From: Auanema rhodensis
Taxonomy: Eukaryota; Nematoda; Chromadorea; Rhabditida; Rhabditidae
Direction of reading: 5' to 3'
DNA: 64,000 bases
Assembly (NCBI GenBank): GCA_964057225.1
Contig: OZ059900.1
Location: 10,302,501 to 10,366,500, forward strand
Positions within the stretch are counted from its first letter, which is position 1. Each line of letters starts with the position of its first letter. Made by a program: the position numbers and the translations under genes. Under the pieces are notes generated by a model. It was not told the origin of the DNA and did not search any database. It worked only from the letters and a program-made list of their open reading frames with translations. Shown here piece by piece: positions 48,384-62,605 of the stretch.

Positions 48384-49183
48384 ATGAAATTAATAGTGCC
48401 TGTTTGCATTATTCTCTTGGTGTCATGTACATACACATTAGCAAATACAGTTCAAGGCTATAAGGTATTTCAATTTGTAAAATAGGTTGAAAAATGAAGT
48501 CGTCACTTCGTAATGAGTCCAGTTGTCATTAAAAGTATTGTGAGCAGAATCAAAACTAATTGTTGCGTTGTCTTGTAGTGTACATTTTTTTTGCTTTTCA
48601 GGTCAAAGGACATTTTATGTGTGGAAGCGAGCCAGCTAGAAACGTACAAGTGAAATTGATTGAAGATGATTTTGGTAAGCAATTGATTTTATAAGTAATA
48701 TGGTTGTTTTCTTGATTATATATTTTTTTCGAAACTACATGTAAATGTGTGTTAAGGTCAGGACAGTGATGACATATTGGGAGAATGTCTGACAGATCAA
48801 AATGGCTTTTTTGAACTGAAAGGCTCAACGAAAGAGAGAACTAAGATAGACCCACAACTCAAGATCTATCACGATTGTAATGATGGTATTAAGGTATTGA
48901 ACTGCTTTTCTTACTGGTTTTCTCCTCAATTTATCTTGAAACTAAAAACCATTTGAATTCCGAGAGATTTCTATGTTACTTTTTCCTGGTTTCAGCCTTG
49001 TCAGCGTCGTTGGAAATTTGAATTGCCTCTCGAATATGTGAGCAAACGTACGTTCCATATTTGTATCATATAGCTATATTATATATATATTTTTAAGAAG
49101 ACGAAGATGGCAGAGTTATGGATATTGGTAGATGGAATTTAGAAGCATTGATGGCAGGAGAAACTCGTGATTGTTCACATTAA
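48384..49183 (+). CDS. Transthyretin-like secreted protein 2
   Basis: Five exons: 48384-48464, 48602-48674, 48757-48893, 48996-49047 and about 49099-49183. Signal peptide MKLIVPVCIILLVSCTYTLA. TTL core: VKGHFMCGSEPARNVQVKLI, DQNGFFELKGST, DPQLKIYHDC, KPCQRRWKFELPLEYVSK, then GRVMDIGRWNLEA and the end ETRDCSH. The intron positions after the second and third motifs match gene 1, so this is a tandem duplicate. It starts only 167 bases after gene 1 and its ATG follows an acceptor (ttattttag). The pair could be an operon resolved by trans-splicing or two separate promoters. Confidence 0.92.
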
Positions 49184-52100
49184 AATAACTATTTGATAGC
49201 AAAATATTTTAAATGATTAATTTTTAATAAAAAATCATGTTTCAAACTTTTTTTTTCAATTTGCGACAAAAAAAGTTAAATTTAAATTGTGTCAAGTATG
49301 GAAAAATGATTATTCATAGTTGACATGAGAATAGATAAATTAATGTTTTGTGATAATTAAGTATTTTGCCGAACTTTTTTTTTTAAGATTTCAAACAGAC
49401 CGCTAGAGAAACATAGACCTTGACAAAAATCAGTTCAACTATTGTTTTGCATGTTCTAATTTATCAACAAAGCTACATCAAATATCTTGAAGCTTACTCG
49501 AAAAATACATATATCAAATGCCTGTTGATAAGCGTCTGAATGACTCAAATGAAGTATTCCATATGATATCAATCATATATATATGCTTCTGAACAAAATA
49601 TAATGCATAGAACATGGATAAGAAAAGGAAAAATAAAAAAAAATATATTATATTGTATATGGATTGGATAAGTGTCTTGAAGAAACCCGGTTTTGACGAC
49701 CTAATTCTCAATCGACTCTCTCTTTCTTTGCATATTCTCGCTTTCTTTTATCGGCCGCACGCATGGACGGTCAGCCAACCCCATCCAGCCAAGTGAATAT
49801 GATGATGACGACGATGACGAAGCCGTTCATGAAGCATCTGACGAAGATGATCACAACGACGACGACGACAACATCTTCAACGTATGCATCTACTGCAACT
49901 GAACGTCATCTCGTTGTTATGATCATCGTCATGCTCAAACGTTGTCTCAAATACTGCAGTGCATTGTTCTCTTTATTACTTTCTCAGAAGATTTTCACTT
50001 TCATCTTTTTGACCCGCCACCCCTCACGCTGCCCCACCCGCTCGTTTTTCTCCTGTTTCACCTTAATCTGTCCAAGTTTTGATCAATTCCCTTTCGACGA
50101 GATTTCGCTCACACAGAAATAGTTGTGCTCATTGCTAACAAGTTGTAACTAGATGGTTTAAGTGCTTCCGGTTTTTCACTTTTCCTTTTTAGATTCGAAA
50201 ACAAAATAAAAAATCCGTTTCACCTATTAGACGCCATATGTCCACTTGTCTTCATTTTTCTGTCATGTTTCGATGTTTGATCAGTGTTAACCTTTCACAT
50301 GTGTGACTAAATATGTTATGAAAATTGAAATATTCAACTTTACGTGTAATTTTGAATATAATAATTCTTTTATCTTCTCTCATCATTTTATATTTAACTA
50401 TAAAAGATATTTATAATCAGAATCAACATATTTGCTTGCTTCTTGCAAGGCATAAAAATATTTTTTTCATTACGAGTTTGCATGTCATCATTATTGCCAT
50501 TTCCTTAGATTGACTGTCAATTACATTTGTGCTATTAGCGCACTTTTGTCAAACCATATTCAAACTCATTGTGAACTTCTGAACATTATCACTTCATCAC
50601 TTATACAAATCAAGATGACGATTTTTATTATCAATAGCTTATATATCTCATTTTCAATCTCTAATCATCTATATTATTTCTCATTCTAATCAATTAATCA
50701 CGAGCATTCTTTTGAATTTTCAAACTTTTGATTTCTAATTTCTGTTTGCTCTACTAGTATTAATTAGCTTTTTAATCATTAAATATTTTGATAATCATGA
50801 TTCTAGTATGTTTATCTCATGAAACCAAAAAGATGAAGTTAAGCTCACAATTTAATTTTTACATCTTGTTTAATCGGGTTATGAAGCATTTTTTAAAGAT
50901 TTTCGTAGCCGGAAAGCTTCACTTAAGCTGAACAATGTTCAAGCTTCACAATCACAAGAATATATATCAAAAAGATCTTCCGATCTTTCATCGCTTACCC
51001 TCTTCATCTATGCATATCCATCTTGCCGATGACGTATTCTGTGTTCTGATACGCGTCGTTATGATCCTGATCATCTAAGATCCTAAAATCGAAGCGCAAA
51101 TTCATCTTCAATTTATTTTTTCATTATTGCACATGTATCTATTTCATTTTATATACCTCCATTATCATACTGTGTTATTTTGAATATATTATAGCCTTTT
51201 AAATCGTTTCTAAGACAGTAATGTTTAGAACATGTTCGTCAGATGTCCGGGTCAGACCGGTCCTTATCCCTCGAATGACCCCAATTTTGTCCTCAAGCAT
51301 CTCAGCTAATTCCTTTCACTCGTTTCCCTCTCTTTCATTTTTAATCTTTGTTCGTTTTCAATAAAATACAAAAAAAAAGAAAGAAAAAGAGGGAAAACGA
51401 AAGAGAAAACTTTAAACAATAATGAGACCTCAATATATTTTCTGATTTTTCAAATTTCTTCTAACTACTAGCCACGACTTCTCTAACTTCTCTATTGAAT
51501 GTGTGTCGTTGTATTGTTTAGTTTTTCTGATTATACAAGTATAATAGTTTCTGTTAGTTTTGTATATATATATGTATATATATACTAACTATTATCAAAC
51601 ATTTTGTGACTTTTTGATGGCATTGATTTACAATTTAACCATTTTTATGGCTAATGTTATACTGTAGTTCGTGAAAGTTGCTCATACTATTAATGTATTG
51701 TTCTTCGCTTTCTAACGTCATCAATACTAACAATACAGCAAATACCGTCATGACGACTAATATTTTCAATTCATCTCTTTATTATATTAATTGATAAGAT
51801 GATAAATCATTATTTTAAATATATTGTAATCTATATCTTTTGTGTTCAAGTTGCTCCATCATAGCCTATGATGGTTATGCAAGATTTTCGATTAAAATTT
51901 GTTGAATATTTCAATACTGATTATAATAATAAGCGATATTTCATATTCTGATAAGATATTGCAATGTTATCACTGGCACATGATGTCCTTTTCTTTTCTT
52001 TTTTACAAAAAAAGCTGATGTCATGCACTGCTTGTAGGTTTGGCCACCGAATAGCCATTTTGAATAGTGCTATCTGTGAATATAGATAAAAAAGCAAGGT

Positions 52101-53237
52101 GACAGCATTGGGAAAGTGAATGTACGAAACAGATAGGGACGACAACCGAGATGACAGAGAGAGATAACCAGCTTATATGATACATAGAGTGATAGAATGA
52201 GAAGCGAGAAACACTGCAATATAATGAATGAACTGCTTTCATGCATGTTGTTTGTTAAGAGCTTCTCTTGCTCTAAAGCAAGCATATCTAGCCACACAGT
52301 TGCCTTTGAACGATTAGAGCTGATTGAGCCTAGAGCAATTTGATAAGCCATGCTACATCAAAATCTGAAAGCACCCCTCCCCCCCCCCTTTATTCTGTAA
52401 TCGCTGATATATTACTGATATTGCTTCGGACTATTTAATAGGCATAGCAATTCATTAAGCTTCTTTAAAACAGAGACAAATGCAGCTAGCTTATTGAGTA
52501 AAAATGCCTTTATACGAAAATTAGCAGTTGTGACATATCTCATATCCTGCAATAGCAGAACAGCTTTACCTATCATATCTTCTCTCTATACCCCTCTCTC
52601 TCTCAATTTCTCTTCCTCTCCCTCTCACCTTCATATTTTCTAACACTTACAGTCACAGAGAATCCAAAGGACAAACCTCAACATTCATCACTGAAAGTGT
52701 CTCATATCAATCTTATAGCCAATTAAAAATATTTTCAAGTCATTTTGACCCAACCCAACTACATGAAACGTGTCATTATCATCATTAAAGCCGCAAAATT
52801 GTTTTATATCTTTTAATATTACCGCCAATCAAGCTTTTATTCTATACCAATTTTTCAAGCAATATGCACATGTTTCTAAAAAAAAGTATTGTTCAAATGA
52901 AATCAAACTTGTTCTATCACTTTGCTTTAATCTAATTTTCAGACCAAGATCAAAAAACTTGGTTTCAAACTTTTAATCACTTTACATACTGTGATAGTTA
53001 TAATGATATCATTACTTAATTGTCGATAAAATTAAAATATTTTTACATTTTTGAAGACAAAGTTTTTAGTTTATTATGTTAGCTCTGCTTTTTCATAAAA
53101 TCAAAATATGCTTTACATTCAAAAACTTATTTTACCTTATTTATATTTTAGATTCGTATAATTATTCATCAATAACTTTAATATGATATAATTATCTATT
53201 TTGTCATTAATATTATAAATATTCTAGTTACTCACAA
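49184..53237. other. 4-kb stretch, mostly non-coding
   Basis: Spacer between the TTL pair and ets-4, probably with ets-4 upstream control sequence. It holds one acidic open frame (about 49703-49893), a C-homopolymer near 52380, CT-rich tracts near 52585-52625 and several TA-rich stretches. No other gene evidence. Confidence 0.45.
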
Positions 53238-56028
53238 ATGAACGGTATACTTGTGTGTGGTAGAAATTTGAACTGGCTACCAAACAACAATGATAATCTG
53301 TGCTTTGATAATTCAAGTAAATGCGATTTTGGCTTAGAAGATGTATTCACCAACGATAAGGTATTCCATTTTACGTTCTATTTTAACTATACGTATACAC
53401 AATAATATATAGAAATTTATATTTTCTTCAATATCAAATCATAAGCATCACTTGCTTATGAAATAGATTAAGAGGTATTGATAATAAAATAACAAAAAAC
53501 TTGATGAATGAAACAACACATCTGACTTTGGAAAAAGAGACACAATATTCTTTCTTTTCTTTTTTTTTCGTTTTTTCATCTTTCCATTTGTCAAGCTGAT
53601 GAAATCTTGATTTTACTTTTTTGCTTCCAAAGCCGAAATTCGACAACGAACTATAGCATTATTATGTTCTTGCTGCTTTATAACCCCATTCATTTTTATT
53701 CGAATACAACATCTTCGTTCTTCCGCACCTAGATGCCCTTGAAGAAAATCTTATTTGAAATCTTATATACAGTCCTCATTTTCACTTTTGACATACACCA
53801 ACTTGATCAGAGGAGCTGACCAGCACGACGAAAGAGAAAATGATTGAGACGAATGCAAGTGGTCAACTGAAAAGGAAAATCGTAGCGAAAGTGAATGAGG
53901 GAGGGCGTCGCGCGCATACTTTCCCATATGTGATTGGCCGCAAATCGCGTCGGAGGCCCCCGTTAGCCCACCTAAAGACCCATATATCCCACCATTTCTT
54001 CTCGCCCTTCTCCTCCACATTGTCTCGGCCTCTCTCAGCCGTTTCCAAAGTGTCTCGAACCTATTTTCCATTTCGTCTTGCAAATATTCGTTTCTCTTTC
54101 GTTTTCATTTTTTAGTTGACAGTCGTATTTCCTATAGTTCAACTATTTACTAGTAACTTACAGCAAAATTTGATTTCTTACCTGTTTCTTAGAAAACAAA
54201 AATAAAATTTTCATTCAATTTGTAATAAAATAAACAAAATGAGTGAAAGTAATCGAACAGAAAGAGAGATACAAATCGCGATTTTGATTTTTACTAATTA
54301 ATTTCTTCATTTCTCTTTCAGTTTAATTTATACGTTTATTTCTTCTGAATGTGAATTAAAAAGTATTACTTTTACTTCAATCCTTATCCAAATATCCAGT
54401 TTACGATATATAGCTAATCGCTTTTCTTGAGTAGTTTCCCTTTCTTAGTCATAAGTCGCTTTTTATTTTCATCTTCTCATTCGAATGAAAATGAACTGAC
54501 CACCAACTAACAATAAGGAGGTCGGAGAGTCCAGAGGTGGTTCATTTGGGGTAATTTCCAAATCGTATTAGACAGTAATACGAGAACGTCGAAAGCAAAT
54601 TCAATTTCAACCTTACTTTCACTAGCACAAGTATTATTGCTATCAAACTCTCTCTCTCTCTTTTTTTCTCTTTCTCTTTTTGAACCAACCCCGTGGCCCC
54701 TTTTACTCTTGTTCATTATTCACTTCTGTAAAACATCTCTACCGTATCAGTGTATTGTCAAATATGCAAGGAATATTTAGCAGCAATCGCCACTCTATTT
54801 TGTCACATTTTCACCATTTTTTTGATTATTGCATCTTATTACATTCACGTGGTCAGGCATTAATCATGTGTTTTTTTTTCTTATCTTCCATTTTTCTCAT
54901 GAATTTTCTCTCATTTTACTGATTATATGCATCTTGCATACGAATACTATTTATGACATGTGTTTATCACTCAGCTGTAATGCAAATCACTCAACCATTA
55001 CATTCTTATCAATAATTTGCGGTTTGAGTTTAGCTTTAAACACATAAAATGTGTATTCTTACTTTTTTCCCAAAATCTGTATTATTATTCTTTCATTCTG
55101 ATATGAATCATATAATTCATTTTTGCTCAAACTGTGATGCAACAATTAACAGTTTCATAGATAATATGCTTGAGGGCTCTCATTTACAACCTACTACAGT
55201 GTGGTCATATTTGTCTGATTCTGATATTGCTGTGTAGAAAAGCTACTGCTGTTGCTATTGTGTTGCGATACTTGCATATCAACTGTTCATAATGCTTTTC
55301 TTCTGCTAGTGAAAGATACGAAGTCTTTATCAACAGTTTTTTTCGGTTTAAGACCGAATAATTGCCAATAAAACCCCTAAAATACAATGTTCTCTACGAA
55401 ATGAACATTGCAGCAAACCTTAAGAAGCAGTTTGAAAGCTAGCAGATAATGAAGAAAACTGAAAACAATCTAGAGAAAATGAAGGAATGCGAATGAGATC
55501 TCTTTCTCTGTTAATGAATAAGCAGATTATTGATAAGAGATAAATAGACAGAAAAAGAGAGAAATAGAAAGATAGAGAGAGGAAAAGATTGTTCATTCCA
55601 CATATAAATATGGATAATCTGACAGACAATAAAGTATTAATCCTTCTTAAATTTTATTATATTCAACGCTATGAATCTTCCAGAAAAAATTCATAGGTGT
55701 AATAAAAGTGAACACATACTATGTGTACAATCTTATACTTAATGAGAAAATTTGTGTGAAACTTCTTAGTTTTTCACAGCATTCTCGATCAAATTAACAA
55801 ACAAAATGCTCTGAAGTACTTCACGCGCAAGACAGAAACATGAACTATAAATCTAACTGATTGTTACTCAGATTTCTGAATTCACGATTCAAATTCAAAT
55901 TATATCATATGAAATACAATCAATTACTTGTGTGTGTGTGTGTAAACCAAAGCTAACAAGTGTATAATTTAGTTTCAGTTGTTGAATATCTGATTATTAA
56001 CTATTAATATATTTATTTATATATATTA

Positions 56029-56067
<39 letters not shown>

Positions 56068-58782
56068 ATATTCCCATATATCACTTATATAGAAAATCTT
56101 ATAATTCATTATACTTGCAAACATTATTGGATATTCCCCTTCTCTTAATCTCTTTTTTTCCATTTTTCTAAGAAAAATTCCTCATTTAACATTCAAAATT
56201 TATATAAATATTAAACTAACTATATAGAAATATGTTAAGAAAAATTATGAAAAAAAAAAGAAAAATTGATTTATAATCTATATTTTTTCTTGAAATAATA
56301 ATTAATTGGCATAAATTCTATTATCAAATAAGTTTTGAATGAAGCTGTTAGTTCACTGTTTTCTTCTTTCAAACGCTTTTTTTGTTATTCATTTCTGACA
56401 CACGTAGTTAATTTAAATATATTTATATTATAGATATTCCCTCATGGCCTGGATTCTATGAAACATAACAAAATTGTTGAATCAAACAACATCGAACAAG
56501 AACATCTTATGCCGAAAATTGATAAAGTAAGCTATCTAATAATCAGTAATTGTCTCTTATATCGTTAAAATTTTGTACAATAGTGACGGTTTTCACCAAA
56601 ATATTTGCAGGACATCAACCGCAATATGCGCTTCAACTTTTCTACAGCCGTCAACGGTGGCTATTTGAAGACAGAAGTAACTGAAAGTGAGTTTCATCTT
56701 CAGTTATTGAAGCTATTTCAACATTGAACTCTCATAGAAATCAATCATTTGTCGCTATTCTCAGCTCATAAAATATTTTTTTCTCTATAAAAATGCCAAA
56801 AAACAGCACAGAATACAGGCAATTGTCCTACTTAGTATTAATACTTCTCATAATACCTCTTCGATATTGTACCTTCAATTTCATTACTCTTCAATTACAT
56901 CCATATAATCATTTCGTCTTCAGACGGTTTCTCCTCTCAAGAACATTTTCCTGCAAACTGCTCTTCTCCTAACCAACAATCACCTCAACAACCAAAAATG
57001 ATGACCAACAGCTGTCAGAATCCTTCTATTGCTGCAGCTGTTCCTGCAAGAAGAGATCAACGCATGGATGTCTATCGGTAAGCCTTTCAAGTATTAGTTT
57101 TACTCTTAGATTTCTATGAAAAAATTTTGCACTATTATCTTGTCCAATTGTTCATATATAACGATTTTCAGTGACCTCATCTTGCATCATCTTATTCAGG
57201 ATATCAGTAATACGTGTGAGAAGCTAGGCTTGCCAACAGGTTTGTTCATTTGATTTATGATATTTCTTTTTAATCTGCGTAATAAACGAAATTTGATTGC
57301 TTTCAATTAAGAAATCAAGCCATATGTGGCTACTATGTATTGAGATAAGATGATGAACTTTGTAATTAGAAGCTCATAATTTGATTAAAACTAAATTAAT
57401 GATAAATTGAATGATGATTAATAAATGAAATAATAATTTATATAACTATAAGATAATATTACTTTTAGATCCATATGCCTGGAGTACTGAGCATGTTGCT
57501 AAATGGATTCGAGAGATGTGTCAGCAATTTTCTTTGACTTTGCCAAAAAATTGTTATTTTACTGGTCGCATACTGCTCCAGATGTCTCAAAGAGACTTTG
57601 AAGCATGGGCTCCAGAAGGTGGTGACACCATCTATGCCCAGTTGCAATTATGGAAAACAGGTATAGTAGATAACTATATTTATTACAAAACAATTCCAAA
57701 TCAATAGTTAGCTCTGAATTAGCAAGCCAACCTACCGTCAATAACATCAAATTTGAAAAATAAATAGTTAACGTGATTCTTATTTCAGCTTTTGAATCAT
57801 ATCATCATGCACATCAGACACCAATCAATCCTCCATCCCAACAAAACGAAGTGGAAAACATTGTTGAGAGAAACAATTGGGTAATTATCAGAAAATCCTA
57901 TTATATCAATTCTGCTGATGACTTTTAGCAGACGCAACCTACCACCAACGTTAAAGACACTATGATGAATGGCAACTTTGACAACAGTCCCATCTACTCG
58001 AATCCGCAGTCAATTCCATATAATAAGACAAATAGCCCAACACAGCTACAGGAATCGCCGGTTTTCTTCAATTCCAACATGTTATCGCCCAGTAGCAGTG
58101 ATATGAGCAGTTCGGCTAGTATTACTGATAGTATGCAAAATGTTGTTATGAACAAACTTATTTATTATTATTTTAGTGGGAGATGATGATAACATTGACT
58201 TGGGCTTGTTCAACATTCAACGACCTGATATGCCATTTGGAAATTGTGCTAATGGAGTTCCAATGAATGAGTATGTTACTAATTACTTATTATTTTTATT
58301 CATATTGATAATAATTTTAATGTTTGTATGTCAATATTTATTTCAGAGACGATAAGCCATCATCCTATTCAAGACACACTGGAACTGTTCATCTTTGGCA
58401 TTTCATTCGTGAGCTCTTAGATCATCCAAAGCAATATGGTTCATGTGTTCGCTGGGTTGACAGAGAAGAAGGTAAGACATCCGTGATTTCATTGTGCTTA
58501 TATTTAGCATTTTAATATAAACTCCATTTAAATCTATATCATATTTCTTAGGTACTTTCAAAATTGAGTCATCTCATCATCTTGCAAGATTCTGGGGTCA
58601 ACGTAAAAATCGCAGCCAGATGAATTACGATAAACTGTCCAGAAGTCTGCGACAGTATTATAAAAAAGGTTACATAGAAATACTTATTTCATATCTTAAC
58701 TATTAATTTTATAGGAATTATTCAAAAACCGGAAAAGAAGCAGCGTTTGGTATACAAGTTTTTACCTCCCTACAACTTGTAA
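53238..58782 (+). CDS. ets-4: ETS transcription factor ETS-4 (SPDEF subfamily)
   Basis: About twelve exons. It starts MNGILVCGRNLNWLPNNNDN (ATG 53238, twelve bases after an acceptor ttctag, so the 5' UTR is spliced or trans-spliced). After a 3-kb intron come IFPHGLDSMKHNKI, Gln/Pro-rich exons and a Pointed/SAM domain at about 57471-57659 (DPYAWSTEHVAKWIREMCQQ, YFTGRILLQMSQRDFEAW). A Ser-rich linker follows (SPSSSDMSSSASITD), then the ETS domain at 58349-58782: TVHLWHFIRELLDHPKQYGS, CVRWVDREEG, FKIESSHHLARFWGQRKNRS, MNYDKLSRSLRQYYKKGII, ending LVYKFLPPYNL. Pointed plus C-terminal ETS and the sequence itself point to SPDEF, known in C. elegans as ets-4 (axon regeneration, ageing, fat metabolism). 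Confidence 0.92.
56022..56066. repeat. TA dinucleotide microsatellite
   Basis: Long TA run in the first ets-4 intron; a second one lies at about 59776-59800. Confidence 0.95.
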
Positions 58783-59773
58783 ATATTTTCAAAACTAGTG
58801 AGATATACCTAAATGAAAGCCAATACGTTTAATTTGTTGAACATAATGTCTTTAAAACGACATCATTCTCATATTGAACGTAGTGAAAGGGCCGCAATCA
58901 GTGCAATATGTTGGGCAAATCGATTTGCCTTATAGTTTATTTCTCTCTAATCATCTCTCCCTCCTTTTTTACTATAACTTTTAATAAATACTTGTTTTTT
59001 CCCCCAAAAAAGTTGAATATTCAATCAATATTCAACGTTGTAGTCCATGAACATATTTGTAGTCAATATTCATTATTCCATTCAAAGCATTACCCTAACA
59101 ACTGCCTCATAGAATATTTCAATTTATTTCATTTATTTTCAAACATTGCCTATTATATTTTGCTTTCGATAACTTGAAACATGTTTTCTCCATACTACAC
59201 ACGAGTCACATACCGTTCTTGTTCAGCTTTTAACTTGCCGTTTTGTTTTTATTTCGGATTATCCTATGCCTTAACCCTAATAACTATCCGAAAATTATAT
59301 GTTTTTGTACATAACCCAATTATACATATGATAATCCTATATTACGTTCTCATTACTCTTTATACTGCTGTACTGTAACTGATTAATTTTTATATTAATC
59401 AATATTCTATATTGAAGACAGTTGTTGCTTTGAATATATCTTCTGCCCTATTCTCCCCCCTCCTTACCTCTTTTCCCTTTCTCTGCCTTTCCACCTACCT
59501 TCTTTACCATTCCTATTTCTTCTTCCATACATGTCAGTATTAGACATGGCATCTTTCACTATATCTGATTGTGATATACTATATGTATTGTTCGTTATAG
59601 AACATATTCAAAATATTTTTTTCCTCTATCTCTATTGTTTTTTTCTTTTCTTCAAAAATCGTTTTGCTTTCTATTTGCTATCTTTTCTTCTACAGCTCAT
59701 ACACATATACACTATTCTTAATTTTTAACTAAAATATGCGTATGTACATAGATTATGTAAATTATACACAAAC

Positions 59774-59804
<31 letters not shown>

Positions 59805-60820
59805 TTTACTATATATCCAAGTAATATATAAATACATATGTATGTCAGAATGTAATAATATAGTTTTAGTTATATTTTGCTTTTTTCTGATATCACCATG
59901 TATTATTTAATGAAAATTATATTGAAATATTGTTTTCTATTATACAACTTATACAATGTGGTACTTCTAGCCTGTCTACACAGGTTATTTCCAGACAACT
60001 TTAGAGCCTTGAACATCCTTCCTATGTCCCTCTTAATCCGAATTTGGAATATGTCACGTTCTTGGTTAGGCAAATAACAATAATTTCAATTCAATCAATA
60101 CAACAATGAATGTAGCTAAATATTTTTTCCTGTCTACTGATGAATTATATTGAGTTTTTTTTTATTTTCAGACGAGCTTTCATCTAACTTTAGATATTTC
60201 TGGAATTAATTATCAAGTATGTGATGCTTATGTGACAGATAGTAGGAGAACGGAGACCGGCCGGAAGTTTTTGCCTACATCCGAGTAAATCTATAATTTA
60301 TGCTTTTTCGTCGATGAATATTCTATGTGTGTGTACCAATTACTACTATGCGATACATATCAAATAGTTTAATGTTCAATTAAGATTAATATAAGTCTGA
60401 TTAAATAAAATTTAAAATTTAAAAAAATGTGCTGGAATACAAAAAAAAAGATAAAACATGGATGTTATTCCAGTGTTAAAATCATTACTACTTCACAATA
60501 AATAGGATATAAATATAAATATTGAAAAAAGTAATATGATGTGCATGATGTTATCAACAATAATATGCTTGTAACTAATTCTCCAGATATTGATTGAATT
60601 AGTTTTATATTTATAATCTCTTGTTGGTGGTGTTGTTGTTGTTATTGTTGTTATTATTATTTATATTATTGTTATTCTTTCAATGTTTTAAAATAAATGC
60701 TCGAAGAGATACTGAGCGTTCGATTAACATTGATTTTGAGGTGTGGATGAAACGGTAATGGCTAGGGAGGCAGAAGAACTTTCAACGTTGTGAGGATTGA
60801 CAATAAAGTGTGCGCAGTAC
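58783..60820. other. Intergenic region between convergent ets-4 and PBC genes
   Basis: ets-4 3' UTR, T-rich sequence, a TA run at about 59776 and a GTT microsatellite near 60625-60675. One isolated exon-like frame lies at 60172-60288 (separate entry). Confidence 0.5.
60172..60288 (+). other. Isolated terminal-exon-like frame
   Basis: After acceptor tttattttcag, 38 codons read TSFHLTLDISGINYQVCDAY, VTDSRRTETGRKF, LPTSE and stop. The composition is protein-like and GC is higher than in the surroundings. No upstream exon is found, and it cannot be joined in frame to the ets-4 end. It may be a real 3' exon of an unlocated gene or chance. Confidence 0.3.
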
Positions 60821-62605
60821 TCAATGGTCCGAGTCGTCCGTACGATACAGGGAATCGCTATCACTACTTCGTGACATGGCATCTGAAATAAAAATATTGT
60901 GCCCTATAAGTATTAAAATCCAATATCGCTATTTATTTCACTTTGCTGACCAAAAATTAAATCAAATGAGCGGAAAAGTGATGAAAAAAATGTCTGTTGA
61001 TAGAACAATCATAAAAAATTGTCTTTACCTTCATTACTGATTTTCTTATCGCGTATACGTCTATTGCCAAACCAATTAGACACCTGAAATCAGTAATTTC
61101 ATCTAGTAAGCGTTATGCATGAAGGAGGAATTATTTGAAAATACCTGTTGAATAGTTATATTACATTTCTTAGCAAGCATAGCTTTTTCATTATCATTCG
61201 GATAAGGATGATCCTGGTGAGTGTTGTAATATTTGTGTAAGGTATCTAATGCTTCTTTTCCAAAATTTCGTCTTTTCTTTCTAAAAACAATAATGATAAT
61301 TAAAAGGTATATATTTATAAATTGATGACGCAATACAGAATATACTATTAATAACATAAGAAAGGTTATTAGACCTTCCATCGCTTCTATATTCAAAGTG
61401 CACAATACTTGATTGCTTAGCTTGCTCATTGGTATTTCATCAATGCTTACTTCCTTGTATAATGTTATATTCACCTTGTTTCAGCTGATTTTGTTTTAAC
61501 TAATATCAATTCATTGATCAGATGTTGACGAACTTCATTCTGAGCATGGCTATACCGGATCATAATTGTAGATTTAGCCATATCAAAATCCTAAGTAGAA
61601 CAAGTAGTAACAGTGACGTAAACATTTTTCAAAGGACGTACTCTCTCATCAATCGGAACATATTTCATCTGTTTCTTCAGCACATTTGCCATATTGTCTA
61701 ATGTTCCTTGAGCATGCTAAATATGGAAAGCTTAATAAATAAGTTGGACAAGTGGAAATAGCATATGAAAACTGCAAAACTGTACCATATTCAGTTCATT
61801 ATCATGTTTTTTAATTTCTTCTATCTTTTGATTTAATATATTTTTATAGTTTTCCTCGAGATTTATCAGGTCTTCATCTTTTTTCCCGTCAGAAGAAAAT
61901 TGTGGTCCAGAGTACATTAAACTTTTTTCCTGAAATAAATCATTTAGTTATATTCAATGCAAAACTAATTATTTTTATCTGCTCAGTTGAGATTTTTACA
62001 TATTTTTGCGATTTCGCTCCCAAAACCTAATTGAAAACTCCTGATAGTAGTCGATGACTTTGCAATTTCTTAAGATATTATTTCTAATAAAAGTATATGT
62101 CTAGCTTTCACTGTGTAAGTTATGCTATCTAGTTCGTTTTTTATTTTCTCATCCCATATAAGTTTTTATTTGAAGATTGCCATCAAATATTTTGATAAAA
62201 AAATAAATTACCAATGAATCTCTTGCTCGATTACATTCTTCCATATGAAATATATTGAATGCTTGAATTTGTTGTCCTAGAAAATGAAAAAATGAATGAA
62301 TATGACAATTCAATTCGATAGTAAGTAACAACTTTTTAAAACTTATAAAGAAAACTAACTTTCTTTATACTTGAGATCAAGGAAAACGTCATGTAATGCA
62401 TCACGATAACGACTAGATATGAGAGTTTCACTGAAAAAATATCAAAAAGTTCATTTTAAAATCTGATCACATCGAGATAAAACAGAAAATGTGCGTATAA
62501 TCTGCCAATGACACGTATGTTTATCACGCACCCAATCTTATGATTTGCTGGCAATTCACTAGTGTTGACAATGGACTTTATTTGATCTTTCCAGTATGCC
62601 AGCAT
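60821..62605 (-). CDS. Divergent PBC-class (PBX/Exd) TALE homeobox protein
   Basis: Nine small exons on the minus strand. It starts MLAYWKDQIKSIVNTSELPA (62605) and runs through a PBC region (SSRYRDALHDVFLDLKYKE, RQQIQAFNIFHMEECNRARD, NLEENYKNILNQKIEEIKKH, AQGTLDNMANVLKKQMKYVP, MIRYSHAQNEVRQHLINELI). The homeodomain is RKKRRNFGKEALDTLHKYYN, then HQDHPYPNDNEKAMLAKKCN, ITIQQ and VSNWFGNRRIRDKK. The PYP three-residue loop and Gly in WFGN are TALE/PBC hallmarks. It ends SDSLYRTDDSDH (stop 60821). About 270 aa, shorter than PBX1 and with little after the homeodomain. PBC proteins partner Hox factors. The homeodomain departs from the highly conserved CEH-20 type, so a CEH-40/CEH-60-type paralogue is more likely. 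Confidence 0.85.

Noticed and set aside
52377-52391. Long C-run
   Set aside because: Simple homopolymer, possibly length-uncertain in the assembly; no function apparent.
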